Below are positions 1 to 9,659 of a stretch of 64,000 nucleotides of DNA, one piece after another. How positions within the stretch are numbered: the first letter of the stretch is position 1; each line of letters opens with the position of its first letter. The notes under the pieces were generated by a model. It was given only the letters and a program-made list of their open reading frames with translations. It was not told where the DNA came from and made no database searches. The position numbers and the translations under genes are program-made. The DNA is taken from assembly GCA_963576735.1 (NCBI GenBank), contig OY755187.1:3224001-3288000 (forward strand), given 5' to 3'. Origin of the DNA: Bedellia somnulentella. Its lineage: Eukaryota > Arthropoda > Insecta > Lepidoptera > Bedelliidae.

Positions 1-272
1 ACCAAAAGCTATAGCAACTTAGTAAGAGTAATAGTATTATCATTATTTAAATTTAAATCATTTACTGCTTTGATAAAAAGTAGTAAAGGTGACAAATTCT
101 TTATTTTCAGTTCAGTTATGTAACTATACTTCTTATTATTATCAATCATTCACTTGAAACTGAACTAACATATGTAAAGCAGTGATAAAATCAAATCAAT
201 AAATCTAACATCAATATTATTATCATAAATTAAACTAAATATAAAAATTATATATATTTGAAACAAAATTAC

Positions 273-474
273 CAGAACAATAGGCACAGTTTTCAGTTTA
301 GTCCACTGTATCCGGAAGGTAGCACGATTGCAGCGTGCAGATGTCAGACGTAGCCATCCTGGCAGCTCCAGCAGATCTGTCAATAGATCTTCATCTAGCA
401 TCAAGTCATGCAGTTCTCCTGAGCCTCGCAGAGCCGATATTGAGATCTGCTCGGGAGATAGGTTCTTTGTGTAT
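273..474 (-). CDS. BLTP3: BLTP3/UHRF1BP1-like lipid transfer protein, coding exon 2 (chorein N-terminus)
   Basis: This exon encodes the start of a chorein_N domain, the mouth of the hydrophobic groove in bridge-like lipid transfer proteins that move lipids between membranes at contact sites. Read on the minus strand it gives YTKNLSPEQ, then a segment with GSGELHDLMLDEDLLTDLLELPGWL, CNRATFRIQWTKLKT and VPI. That spacing and the WTKLKT motif are what I recall for UHRF1BP1/UHRF1BP1L (SHIP164), rather than for VPS13 or ATG2. The exon is bounded by a TTTCAG acceptor (AG at 475-476) and a GTAATT donor (GT at 271-272). It joins in phase with the exon at 1612-1655, rebuilding an Arg codon across the intron. 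The rest of the gene (over 1,000 residues in relatives) lies left of position 1, so the gene is cut by the window edge, not visibly broken. Homology is by recognition, not by a search. Confidence 0.82.
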
Positions 475-696
475 CTGAAATAAAAAAAGTAAGATAACAA
501 TTTCCTAATGAAGAAAAGAAATTAAACATCTTCATCACTGTATATCTTACTAACAAACATTCATACCTGTTTTCCTCAACCTTACTTTTAGCATAAACTT
601 TTATTTCCAGATCTGAGAATAATTGAATTCAATTAATTTATCACATCAACTCAGAACCCTAAGTTTCTACATTTCAATCAGCCACATGATACAAAT

Positions 697-941
697 TACA
701 TACATATACTCATAGCTATAAATCCCTAGAAGGGGTAGGCAGAGCTAAAGGAATTAGAAATTCCTCAGCCACTTTTGGAAATGTGAGTGGGGAAAAGATG
801 GTAAAAATAAAGGTTGTTGGTAATGGGTCTCCAACCACATCGCCCAAAAATCCCTTAAAAGCCCCAATACCATTAGTCGCCTCTTATGTACACCCACCGG
901 CAGAAATAGGGTAGTGTTATTCTAAGTCGACACTACACAGC
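697..941 (-). mobile_element. SINE-T copy (subfamily A) in BLTP3 intron 1
   Basis: Full-length copy, read here from its (TATG)n tail to its CTGTGTAGTG head. SINE-T consensus features, 5' to 3': head GCTGTGTAGTGTCGG, a box-B-like GGTTGGAGACC near base 120, a hairpin around GGAATTAGAAATTCC, a CCCC...GGG stem-loop, then GCCGTGAGTATATG and TATG repeats. Confidence 0.9.
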
Positions 942-1611
942 CCTAAATATATGATATAAATTATTTAAAAGAAATCAGGCTTAAATGTTTCATACTATTA
1001 TTAATATTCAACATGTTCATAATTGATTGCAACATGAAATCTTAGATATATATACCTTACTCACAATGTACTAACTTAATAATAACACTGTTTCATTATC
1101 AAGTTCTGAAGGTCAATTGTTTATTACCTGACTAGGTCAATAATATGTTAAATATAGAAACATATTGTACTTGCACCGAATTTTAGTAAAATCTTTGATT
1201 ATTTTCATAATATGAAAGAGATTTCCAATAAGACTTAGTTTAAATAAGAAATTAGCATGAAACAAATAATGAATAAAAATGTAAGTACAAGACAAGAAGC
1301 AGTAGCAGAGTATTACTTATGATTTAAAAACAAGAACAGCATCAACAGCAAATATAGACTGAACAATTAACAATAACTAAAGAAATATTCCTACACAGAG
1401 ATATGTTAAATATTGTATGGTATTTTTAAGCGTTCCTTCAATTCAGTTGGCGTACAGGTAGTAAAGTTTATATTTTAGAAGAGATAATTACATGCTTATT
1501 GTCGTCCTATAAATAAATCGGTAATTAGATTAAAACTTTAGAGAGAACAAAGTAAGAACATATCAAAACAATAAAATATCAAGGAGCTTGCTAATAAGAT
1601 GAATAGTTTAC

Positions 1612-1655
1612 CTTGATAGATGTTTGAGAAGTTGGTTCTTTATAATGGTCACCAT
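1612..1655 (-). CDS. BLTP3: BLTP3/UHRF1BP1-like protein, coding exon 1 (start codon)
   Basis: This short first coding exon reads MVTIIKNQLLKHLS plus the first two bases of an Arg codon, followed by an AG|GTAAAC donor. The family begins with a short basic amphipathic stretch of this form (start, two Ile, Lys-x-Gln-Leu/Ile-Leu-Lys-His-Leu-Ser-Arg), so start and splice are both supported. It is too short to be found by ORF scanning. The intron to exon 2 is 1,137 bp (475-1611) and carries one SINE-T. The bases upstream (about 1660-1890) are presumably 5' UTR and promoter, with the hAT element starting at 1900. The gene is transcribed away from the CFAP97-like gene, making a head-to-head pair about 2.5 kb apart. 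Confidence 0.8.
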
Positions 1656-1899
1656 TTTCAGTTTTATTTATTTTTCTATTCTAACTAGAATATTAATCAT
1701 AAAAGAATCACAAACCCCATAATTCAATAGAGTAAATAAAAATCCCACCCGACCCGAACTTTATCAGATTATCTGACTGAATGAATGAGTTTCCGTTCCG
1801 ATTCCGATTCCGAGGTGAGAGACTGAATACTGAATGATATTGAACGTATTGAACGAACGATCATACGAAAGGAAGCTAAGGTCACGTTCAAGATACAAG

Positions 1900-3079
1900 C
1901 AGTGTTGCCAACGAAGGCGATTTTTCGCCATTTAGGCTACTCAGATTGGAAAACGGCGACCAAAAAATCGTAAAGGCGACTGGTCGCCTTTTAGGCTACT
2001 CGAAAAAGATTAAGTTTACTTTAATTTACAATCGAATTACTACACAAATAAGCACAAAAAAAAATCTACATAAAAAGATATACGACGATCGAGATAAAAA
2101 GATGGTAAACCCCTTCACCCATATTGAACGTTTTATCTCTAGATACCTCCGAGATCATGTTGGCACTACTGTGAAAATATCACAGATGGAGTTGCGAATA
2201 TTTAGTTTCGAATCTACCGATTATTCGAATCAGTATGTTAATTAGAACTATTCGAATCAGTATTTTTTATCCGCTTAACCTTTAAAAGCCTTATACACGA
2301 TCACTTTCCGACCGCGGGGAAGTCTGTTGTTCATACCAATACTTGGTTGATTTCAACGGCCTTGGTCAGAATAGCATCTGCTCCGATTGAACTGCTCAAG
2401 TTGATTCTAACCACCGACCGTGTAGAACAAATATAAAGATTGGTTGTTGCGACCAAGGACACATGGTCACGCCAAATTTAAAATCTTTTCTTTCCTTAAC
2501 TTTAAAATACAGTACACTAACAATAAACACGTTTTGATACTACTAATAAATAAAGGAAAGAAAAACTTCGACACAGGCGGGAATCGAACCCGCGACCTCG
2601 AGTATACAATCCCGTCGCTCTGCCAATTGAGCTATCATGTCAATGGCTGCCAGCGCGAAATTCTTCTATCCTTTGTTTCTTTTACACTTTAAAGTAGTAT
2701 TTGCAAAAATTTTAAAAAATTGAAAATTAAAAATATCTGAGGTAGGGAACGCAAGTTCAAGTTTTTCTTTCCTTTATTTATTATTAATAATCCCCACATG
2801 AGGTTTTCATTAACAAAAACATTCAAATTACGTTTTGATACTTTTATTTACTTTAAATAACTTCAGACTCTAGTTTAAACGACTTGTAGGTTTAAGTGTG
2901 AAGTACTGATTTTATTGTATGTACAGGAAGTTAAAATATAATACATAAGTAAATAGTTAAAAAAGTGGTTTAGTAGTTTAGGCTACTACTTTAGGCTACC
3001 TCATTTCAAATTGGGCTACTTAGGCTACTCAAGCTTTGAAAATTGGGCGACATAAGGTCTTGACTTGTTGGCAACACTG
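1900..3079. mobile_element. Non-autonomous hAT-superfamily element with 8-bp TSD
   Basis: Both ends carry the inverted repeat CAGTGTTGCCAAC, and the element is flanked by a perfect 8-bp target duplication GATACAAG (1892-1899 and 3080-3087). CA-G termini and 8-bp duplications are the hAT signature. Both subterminal regions repeat TTAGGCTACT, at least six times in total, the kind of array hAT transposases bind. No transposase is visible: the open frame at 1946-2245 shows no DDE or BED features. A hairpin tRNA element lies inside. The element separates the two divergent host genes. Confidence 0.92.
2543..2822 (-). repeat. Hairpin-tRNA element (HPT) inside the hAT
   Basis: AT-rich arms (about 2543-2570 and 2759-2785) are inverted copies of TAATAAATAAAGGAAAGAAA and enclose a minus-strand tRNA-like core at about 2573-2640 with box B GGTTCGATTCC and a D-arm-like TAGCTCAATTGGCAGAG. 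The acceptor stem does not pair well, so this is a tRNA-derived repeat and not a tRNA gene. Confidence 0.7.
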
Positions 3080-3153
3080 GATACAAGAAATTTACTAATC
3101 AAACCATGGAGGTATTAACTATCATCTCTGTGCTGTGATGTTATGTGACTGAT

Positions 3154-3316
3154 AAGCGCAATACACACTGAACTGAGCCCTGGGGCCACCGAAATTGTAC
3201 GGCGACACAACCCGGCGGCCTGTGTTGAAAAAAATATGTATATAAACTAGTCCACCGACAAAAAGTCAGCGGCGACACATGTCGGCGACCCGGCGGGCTC
3301 AGTGTGCATTGCGCTT
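3154..3316. mobile_element. Small MITE with inverted ends
   Basis: AAGCGCAATACACACTGA at the left is mirrored by AGTGTGCATTGCGCTT at the right, with GC-rich GGCGACA repeats between (163 bp). No clean target duplication is evident, so superfamily is unassigned. Confidence 0.6.
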
Positions 3317-4158
3317 CATGTGATAGAGCAAGTTAAGAGATAATATAGTAGTTACGCTTACTAATGTAATTCAGTTACGGTATCTTTTGTTTTACAGATT
3401 CTAAAAGCTATCATTAAGTTAAAAGATACCTAATTGTATTTAAATTGTATGGAGATGTTCATGAATAATGATTCTTATTTCTCAAACTATTTACAATGAC
3501 AGTATAAAAAAATAAATTCAAACAAAGTATATACATTACAAACGAAAAATTTCGTGAAAATCGTCGCTCTCGATGTAGGGTAATATGCCCAATATACTAG
3601 CAGCATTTCCTTTTTGAATGGCCATCTAGCTAGGATCGCCACACACTTCCACAAGGCGGGTGGATAGATCTCTAAAGAATAGCCGCGCCTCGTTGCCACA
3701 CGGGCCGAGAATTCGAACCAAATTATTATATCTGCGTATTAATTTATTAGAACTACAAAATATGGTTAAAGAATAAAGAAATTTTAATTTAAAAAAACAA
3801 GTAAAAGGCAAAAACAAGCAAGTAAATATCCTTTCCAAGGCTTTCCGTGCTAAGGTAAACTAATAACACAACTCGACCAATTTTATTGATAATAAATGTG
3901 GCATTTTGTACAACTACATTTTACTACGCTTTAATAAATAATAATAAATAATTGGAGAAACCAAGTTTATATATACAGAAAAGCCTTAGAGCAAAGCGCT
4001 TGAAAAATATAACCCTCCTTGAAAAACATAAGCAGTTGGGTAAAAAAAGGAAAGAAAACCGGAAATAAAGGAGTAAAAAATTTAACTTTAGAAAAAAAGA
4101 ATAACTCAGCCATTATGGGCGACCGGAAATTTTGAAAGGAAAATTAAGTACTAAAACG
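3317..4158. other. Intergenic sequence, no gene seen
   Basis: AT-rich spacer between the divergent genes. Open frames here are short and lack any recognisable domain. The right end presumably holds the CFAP97-like promoter. Confidence 0.6.
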
Positions 4159-4171
4159 GTTGCTAGGTAAC
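4159..4171 (+). promoter_or_regulatory. RFX X-box upstream of the CFAP97-like gene
   Basis: GTTGCTAGGTAAC is two inverted half-sites (GTTGCT / GGTAAC) around a 1-base spacer. It fits the RFX consensus RYYVYY-N(1-3)-RRHRAC at all twelve constrained bases. It lies about 110 bp before the 5' UTR donor and 539 bp before the start codon of a predicted ciliary gene, where RFX sites are expected. Confidence 0.7.
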
Positions 4172-4280
4172 GAATATTTTACAAATACGTTGTTGTGGTT
4201 GTTATTGATTTTTCTGAGAAGAATTATACGAAAATTTTAAATATCCATTGTATTTTACTAGCAAATAGACTGAATTTACA

Positions 4281-4681
4281 GTAAGTAACAGTTTTTTGGT
4301 CTGATTTGTTTAATCTTGTACGAATATATAACTACTCTTTCCTAAATATTACTGTAACTCGTTCTTTAGCTTAGCTTATTTGTTATTTTAATTTATTTAT
4401 TTATAACCAAGTAGGTATTTGTAGAATTGTAACTCACAAATGTAAACATTAGAATTAAAATACTTGAGGTAGATGACACGTATACAAATATCAACTCAAA
4501 AAAGTGAAATATGTGATTAAAGCTAAGTTTGTCTGTCATTTACCAATTTATTTTGGGTGCATCCTTAAGGTGCATACGTTTTTAGTTAGATATTAAACTG
4601 CAAACAGTATTTAATATTCAACAGTTATTTCTCTTACAAATGGAACACCCTAGTTTATTTTATTTTTTTAAACCTTTATAG
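4281..4681 (+). other. Probable 5' UTR intron of the CFAP97-like gene
   Basis: A strong GTAAGT donor at 4281 and a TTTATAG acceptor at 4680-4681, 28 bases before the ATG, suggest a non-coding first exon ending at 4280. This is inferred from splice signals only. Confidence 0.45.
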
Positions 4682-4709
4682 CACGCTTTGATCAGCACCA
4701 CCGTAGAAA

Positions 4710-5128
4710 ATGTCGAGCGAAAACAACATAGGTAATGACTCGAGATATTCATCAGGAGATAATCGGGAGACTAATAATAATGAGGCTGATATCGACAAAC
4801 TAACTAATGGTATATCTAAAATGGGATGTGTGGCTGGAGTGGTGAAAAAACAGAACGTCATCGTAGAAAGTTGCGTATATCAAGGATCAGACGAGGAATC
4901 TAGGAATGACGATGATGCTTATTCAGATGACTTTGAAAATAAGAGTGAGGATGAAAATGAGGAAGCGGATAGCGTAGGCAATATACCGGATATAAGCAAA
5001 GAAATTTACGATGCTGGTGGCGACGTTACCCACAGAGTACAAAATTGCCCCTCTTCTATGTCTACCAAATCTAATTCAAGTACTTCAAGACAATCTACTA
5101 CGACTACGTCGAGAAGATCATTTTACGG
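4710..5128 (+). CDS. CFAP97: CFAP97/hemingway-like ciliary protein, coding exon 1 of 3
   Basis: First coding exon of a gene whose spliced product is 232 residues. Members of the CFAP97 (KIAA1430; Drosophila hemingway) family act in cilia and in building sperm flagella. This exon supplies the low-complexity N-terminus: Asn/Ser-rich, then an acidic stretch around DDDAYSDDFENKSEDENEEA (near residues 69-90), then a Ser/Thr-rich run ending SRRSFYG. Acidic N-termini with a YSDDFE-like patch precede the conserved C-terminal helix pair in this family. The exon ends GG|GTAAGC and joins in phase 2 to the exon at 7730, restoring a Gly codon and continuing SLPVPQTHR. The start is the first ATG after a plausible UTR acceptor. 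Intron 1 (2.6 kb) is filled with SINE-T, a MITE and LINE debris. Upstream lies an X-box. Family assignment rests mainly on exons 2-3. Confidence 0.82.
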
Positions 5129-5155
5129 GTAAGCTATTTTATAGTTTTAAATAAA

Positions 5156-5405
5156 TACATACATACATACATATGCTCACGGCTATATTTCCCTAGAAGG
5201 GGTAACCAGAGCTAAGGAATTATAAATTCCTCAGCCACTTTTGGAAGTTGCGTGGGGAAAAGATGGTAAAAATAAAGGTTTTTGGTGATGGGTCTCCAAC
5301 CGCATCGCCCAAAAATCCAATAAAAAGCCCCAATACCCTTAGTCGCCTCTTACGACACCCGTGGGTAGAAAGGGGTAGCGACATTCTAAGCCGGCACTAC
5401 ACGGC
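5156..5405 (-). mobile_element. SINE-T copy (head of subfamily B) in CFAP97 intron 1
   Basis: Full-length and flanked by the duplication TTTTAAATAAAT on both sides. The head has the B-type CCGGCACTACACGGC form, while the hairpin region is A-type, so it is a mosaic of the two subfamilies. Confidence 0.9.
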
Positions 5406-6336
5406 AAATTTTAAATAAATTTAAATACAAAATATATTGTATGAGAAATGACAGCTCATAACAGCAATCTCGCACTTCCGGTTGGAGGAGGCGACATATC
5501 GTTTATGCTGTATATCCACGAAAGGTTCTAATACTTCTGAAATTTTCGTGAGATTTTATGTTACATTTTCAAAACACACGTGGTTAGCAGCAGGTAATAT
5601 TCACTTTATTCAAGTAAATTGTAACACATATAAGTCACGTGCTTGACTAATAATAACCATGTGGATTTAGTCACTTTCTTTTTATTTAATCTTTATTAAC
5701 AGCATTGATAAATGAATAACACATCATAACTTTCTAAAATAAACAATACAATACATAGGTGTAGCCCCATACAGAATTTATAACAGTTAGACGAGCATTT
5801 ATAACACTTATCTTTACTCTATTTTAATTAATGTGCATTATAAAACAAACTAAGGGCAAGTAAACTCACGAACGAAGGGTTTATCACTGGTGGCGCATCT
5901 TTTGGAACGGCTGTAAAAATGTCTCTGAACATTTTAAGCGCTTTGCGATTGCCATAAATTGACCAGTGGCGTGAAAGGTGCCTTTAAATTTAATATTATT
6001 TCGCTTTCAGTAATTTTGGTTATAACGGCAACAAAATACACCACCTGTAACGATTTCAACTATTTCCAACTGTGTCGCAATAATTTTTCATATGATACAG
6101 CCTTACGGACAAACAGACAGCTTCACAGCATATATCACAGCAGAAAATAAATTCAGTAAGAAATCTAGAAACTTATTGGTATAAAAATGGTCAATGCATA
6201 GCCGTCAACAAACCTACTTATACCTACTTTGATTGTGATTACGTTCAAATTTGTAAAAAGCTTCAATAGCAAAAACATGAACAGCCTTTTAAATGAATTA
6301 ATTAAATTGGCCAGGTTATAAAAAAAAGGGATTAGA
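5406..6336. other. Intron 1 sequence without recognised features
   Basis: Non-repetitive-looking AT-rich intron. The open frame at 5959-6150 has no domain and is likely chance. Confidence 0.6.
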
Positions 6337-6486
6337 AGGGCAAGCACGAGCGCTATTTTATCGACACGAGCGCTATTTAACGGTTAGAATGAGATGGCAG
6401 TACACGATAATAAGTAAGTGCGTAAGAGATGGCTGCTTTATCCCACGCGATAACTAGTTTAAACACGGCTCGTTCTAGCCGGGCAG
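6337..6486 (-). mobile_element. MITE-G copy (CACGAGCG inverted ends)
   Basis: A 150-bp member of a small inverted-repeat family whose ends read roughly GGCAAGCACGAGCGCTATTT and its mirror. The left end is internally duplicated. Other copies are at 14246, 30267, 54459 and 54611. Confidence 0.7.
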
Positions 6487-6765
6487 GTGAATACGAACTT
6501 AAGTTTTTGGCACAAAACTGAACGCGTCTTCAAATGATCACATGGACGGACATAGAACGGGGATTCCCCTTTTGTTAGAAACTCTCGCGCAGCTTTCATT
6601 TTCGTTCTATTAAGCATTCATTTCATTCGTTCAGTTAACTATCTCATCTGTTAACTATAGAGCTCATGACACGACATTGTAATATGATTGTACAAAACAA
6701 ATAGTACTGTACCAAAGAGAGTGTAGTTTGATATATACAAACTTGAAGTATATAGTGTCGATTTA

Positions 6766-7135
6766 TTAAAAATAAAATAAAATAAAATAATCATTTATTT
6801 CAAAATAAAAAGATAAATCTTTGTTTTAATACTAAGTTTACTTCGGATTCGGAAGGTGTTTTGTTGAGAGAAGAACCCGTAAGAAACTCGTCAACACACA
6901 TCTTTTTTTACGTCCATTACAATTTCGGTGTTAGCCCGGAAACATCCTGCACAGAGCCCTGATGACACCAAGCCACTTCATCATTAATCTGTAATCATTG
7001 ACATTGTAATAGGCTTTCGAACTAAGATTTCTTTTAACAGCTGCTTTGAATTTTGTTTCTGATAAATTTAAAATGTCCTCAGGTATTTTATTATACATTT
7101 TTACGCATAACCCCATGAAAGATGTATTTTCGAAC
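6766..7135 (-). mobile_element. 3' end of a LINE ORF2 (LINE-G), truncated
   Basis: Minus-strand reading gives GVKMYNKIPEDILNL-type sequence, KFKAAVKRNL and KAYYNVNDY, the C-terminal tail typical of Jockey/CR1-like reverse transcriptases. It ends in an (ATTTT)n tail at about 6766-6795. The copy is 5'-truncated and abuts a SINE-T. Confidence 0.65.
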
Positions 7136-7139
7136 TCTA

Positions 7140-7396
7140 ACTACATACATACATATGCTTGCGGCCATAAATCCCAAAAAGGGGTAGCTAGAGCTTTAGA
7201 GCTAGAAACTCCTCAGCCACATTTTGAAGTCGATAGGGGATAAGATGGTAGAAATAAAGTATTGTTGGTGATGGGTATCCAACCGCATCGCCCAAAAACC
7301 CCTTTAAAAAGCCCTATACCCTAAGTCGCCGTGTTACAACACCCGTGGCCGTGGGTAGACAGGGGTAATGGTAATGACTTTCTAAGCCGGCACTAA
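7140..7396 (-). mobile_element. SINE-T copy (subfamily B) in CFAP97 intron 1
   Basis: B-type body (GAGCTAGAAACTC hairpin, CATTTTGAAGT). The head is slightly truncated at CCGGCACTAA and a short duplication (CCGTGG) lies near it. Confidence 0.87.
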
Positions 7397-7559
7397 GACC
7401 AAAACTAAGAGTCAAAATAAATTGTCCTTACGTTCTGATTGGTTGATTCAATTTTCTGACTTTTATTGGTGATACATTTGCTTCGCTTAAGTCAGTGGCA
7501 ACGGCAATACACTGAACCCCTTACGGCAAATGACAATCTTCTCTATTTAGTAAAGTTAC

Positions 7560-7682
7560 TATACATACATATACTCACGGCGAAAATCCCAAAAGGGGTA
7601 GCCATAGCTTCAGAGCTAGAAACTCCTCAGCCACATTTGGAAGTTGACTACAAGATGGTAGAAATAAAGTATAGTAGGTGAT
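7560..7682 (-). mobile_element. SINE-T copy, 5'-truncated
   Basis: Only the 3' half (tail through TAAAGTATAGTAGGTGAT) is present, as expected from incomplete reverse transcription. It ends about 50 bp before CFAP97 exon 2. Confidence 0.85.
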
Positions 7683-7729
7683 TTAACGTACTATATTATC
7701 TTTGGCAATATCTTATGGGCTTATTTCAG

Positions 7730-7952
7730 ATCTCTCCCTGTACCCCAAACGCACAGAATCAACATGTCTTTCACCAACGACAGACTTCGCGAGATCGAGC
7801 GACACAACAACATTTTGCTGTCGAAAATAGTGCGCGCTCGAAACGTGACCAAGTCTTCGATCCCCGCACAGAAAACGCCGAGGAAGATCAGTGATTCCTG
7901 CGGGTCTTTGCAGCGAAAGAAGCAGCAGAGACAGATTGACTATGAGAATATG
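7730..7952 (+). CDS. CFAP97: CFAP97/hemingway-like ciliary protein, coding exon 2 of 3
   Basis: This exon holds most of the conserved CFAP97 domain: SFTNDRLREIERHNNILLSKI, a basic Ser/Thr/Pro linker, then KKQQRQIDYENM. The pattern FTN-x2-LR-x-I-E/D-x-N-x-LL and the second Q-R-I-x-x-EN helix are the hallmarks I recall for the family. It begins after a TTATTTCAG acceptor (AG 7728-7729) and ends ATG|GTGAGA, phase 0. The helices are predicted amphipathic and probably coiled. An ATG inside the exon (7764) could look like the gene start, but the frame is open upstream and matches exon 1 exactly across the splice. Confidence 0.85.
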
Positions 7953-8033
7953 GTGAGACTAATGGTTAATATAAATGTGTAATGGCTGCTCGAAATAGCA
8001 TTAGACCTTGGTATTGGAGCTTTTAACGTTTCA

Positions 8034-8125
8034 AAGTACTTCCAAAACTAGCTGAAGAATGTCTTTTCCGAACCTCTGGCTACCCCTTTTTTGGGATTTA
8101 TAGCCGTATGTATTTGAATGTGTGT
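8034..8125 (+). mobile_element. SINE-T fragment (3' end)
   Basis: Decayed 3' third with CTGGCTACCCC, TTTTTGGGATTTATAGCCGT and a degenerate tail. Confidence 0.7.
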
Positions 8126-8154
8126 ATTGTTAAGGATAAAAGGGTATGTCTGAT

Positions 8155-8262
8155 ACAAATAATGAATGAAGATGAAACTCAGAAGATTTTCCAGGATCGT
8201 ATAAAGTAGCGATCGAAAGTCTGACGACCTCAATTTGAACGAATGCTTTGAGTATATGAAAG
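8155..8262 (+). mobile_element. LINE-A 3' remnant
   Basis: Matches the LINE-A 3' coding end (AGGATCGTA..AAGTAGCGATCGAAAGTCT) and a decayed tail GAGTATATGAAAG. Confidence 0.6.
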
Positions 8263-8264
8263 TA

Positions 8265-8345
8265 ATTTAAATCTTTTTGTTCATGAAAACCTCATTTTTT
8301 TTCTTTCCGCCAAATTTTTCTTTATTTTATTTATTCTTTATTTAT
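8265..8345 (+). repeat. HPT-element fragment
   Basis: TTTGTTCATGAAAACCTCAT followed by TTTATTCTTTATTTATT, as in the HPT copy at 39035. The tRNA-like core is missing. Confidence 0.5.
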
Positions 8346-8359
8346 TAGTTATATGAAAG

Positions 8360-8518
8360 TGTGGCGACCGCTAGACGGCGAACTCACTCGCATACTAGCA
8401 GCGTCATAAAAAATCGTACATCGCGGTATCGAAATGTTTCTCTAGCTAAACATAAATACAAATTCTAAGTTGGTACACAGCAGGGTGTACTGGCCAGTAT
8501 ATCTATGCTGTTCCCACA
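8360..8518. repeat. TRIM left LTR
   Basis: TG...CA termini. Pairs with 8776-8934. Confidence 0.88.
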
Positions 8519-8775
8519 GTGGTGACCCGCGACAACAACATGACGAATCTTTCTACTACATTTCTCAATCTACCCACATCTTATACTCCTCGCTTACCTT
8601 ACCAAACTACTCTACTTACCCTACCGAGCATCTACTGGCACGCTACTCTGCCTCACTGCTCACACGCAACTCTACTACTAGACGGCGAACTCGCTCGCAC
8701 ACTAGTCCCTCTCTACTATTGGTAACAGGTACCTCCTAGCTCTTCGATATCGTCTATCGACTAGGAGGGGAGTAC

Positions 8776-8934
8776 TGTGGCGACCGCTAGACGGCGAACT
8801 CACTCGCATACTAGCAGCGTCATAAAAAATCGTACATAGCGGTATCGAAATGTTTCTCTAGCTAAACATAAATACAAATTCTAAGTTGGTACACAGCAGG
8901 GTGTACTGGCCGGTATATCTTTGCTGTTCCCACA
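8776..8934. repeat. TRIM right LTR
   Basis: Preceded by a polypurine tract and followed by target duplication AAAG. Confidence 0.88.
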
Positions 8935-9308
8935 AAAGTATGTACAACTATCTTCTATATATAAAATCGTTCCGTTACTGGCTGACTCACTGACAGACAA
9001 CGCCCAGCCTAAACGACTGGACCTAAAGAGCTTTTAATCGCTGAGTTACCAGATAAAGGCTTATGGATTTGAGCGATGGCGGTAGTGTTGCGTGGCAAAA
9101 TATAGTTAAATCTATATCCAAACTAATGAAAAAAATTTGAATAAAACACCGCGTTATTCCGAAATATTTTATTTTTAAATGTTTGTCTGTCTGATTGTTC
9201 CAGCTATTTTCTGAAATGGTTCACTTATTCTTGTTTAAATTTATGTTTCCTAATATTTTGAATAAGCTATAGTTTCGTGGAGTTTGATAGTTTTTTTCCT
9301 TATTTCAG

Positions 9309-9365
9309 ATCCTGCTGAAGAAAATCCAAAGAGTCAAGTCTTCCTCTCTCAGCATCCGCCGCTGA
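9309..9365 (+). CDS. CFAP97: CFAP97/hemingway-like ciliary protein, coding exon 3 of 3 (stop)
   Basis: After a TTATTTCAG acceptor (AG 9307-9308) the frame continues ILLKKIQRVKSSSLSIRR and a TGA stop. Joined to exon 2 this gives ENMILLKKIQRVK, the expected continuation of the second conserved helix (EN-x-x-LLK-x-I). The protein ends soon after the domain and lacks the longer tail of vertebrate CFAP97, so it is a compact form. At 57 bp this exon is too short to appear as an ORF. Confidence 0.82.
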   Translation: MLLKKIQRVKSSSLSIRR

Positions 9366-9455
9366 CATTCAATATGGCGAGGTTGTATGCCGATGTTGAA
9401 ATATGGAATTTATTTAAAACGTTTACCAAGTGCCTTTAATTTTGTTAATTTTTAC

Positions 9456-9461
9456 AATAAA
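9456..9461 (+). promoter_or_regulatory. Polyadenylation signal of the CFAP97-like gene
   Basis: AATAAA 91 bp after the stop codon, the first such hexamer downstream. Confidence 0.55.
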
Positions 9462-9582
9462 AATTGTCTATTACTTGAAATATTAAGTTTGAATTCTTTA
9501 TTTATTGAAGATACAACTGAAGAAAATATTATTAAGATTTTTAGTGTCGGCTTAGGCTTAGTAGAGGACTATACTTTTTTTT

Positions 9583-9645
9583 CCGCTGAAGAAATTCTTA
9601 TTCTTAAGCTCTGGCTACCCCTTTTTGGGATTTACAGCTAGATAA
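9583..9645 (+). mobile_element. SINE-T fragment (3' end)
   Basis: Short decayed piece containing GCTCTGGCTACCCCTTTTTG. A GTGTCGGCTTAGG 40 bp upstream may be its displaced head. Confidence 0.6.
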
Positions 9646-9659
9646 CATTGTGTGCGAAA

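Larger units (their letters stand above)
8360..8934. mobile_element. TRIM (miniature LTR retrotransposon) in CFAP97 intron 2
   Basis: Two 159-bp direct repeats (8360-8518 and 8776-8934), each starting TGTGGCGACC and ending TTCCCACA, flank a 257-bp non-coding interior and are bounded by a 4-bp target duplication AAAG (8356-8359, 8935-8938). Only three differences between the repeats were seen, so it is young. A purine-rich AGGAGGGGAGTA precedes the right repeat (polypurine tract). GTGGTGACCCGCGAC follows the left repeat as a primer-binding-site candidate; the tRNA is unassigned. There is no gag or pol. Confidence 0.88.

Noticed and set aside
1946..2245. hAT transposase ORF
   Set aside because: 99 residues without BED finger, DDE or dimerisation-domain features.
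2573..2640. tRNA-like sequence that could be called a tRNA gene (also 21609, 22502, 37651, 45140, 46180, 56700, 60240)
   Set aside because: Box B is good, but acceptor or anticodon arms do not close and all lie in repeat elements; treated as tRNA-derived.
7764..7982. Separate 72-residue gene starting at 7764
   Set aside because: The ATG is internal to CFAP97 exon 2; splice sites and phase link it to 4710 and 9309.
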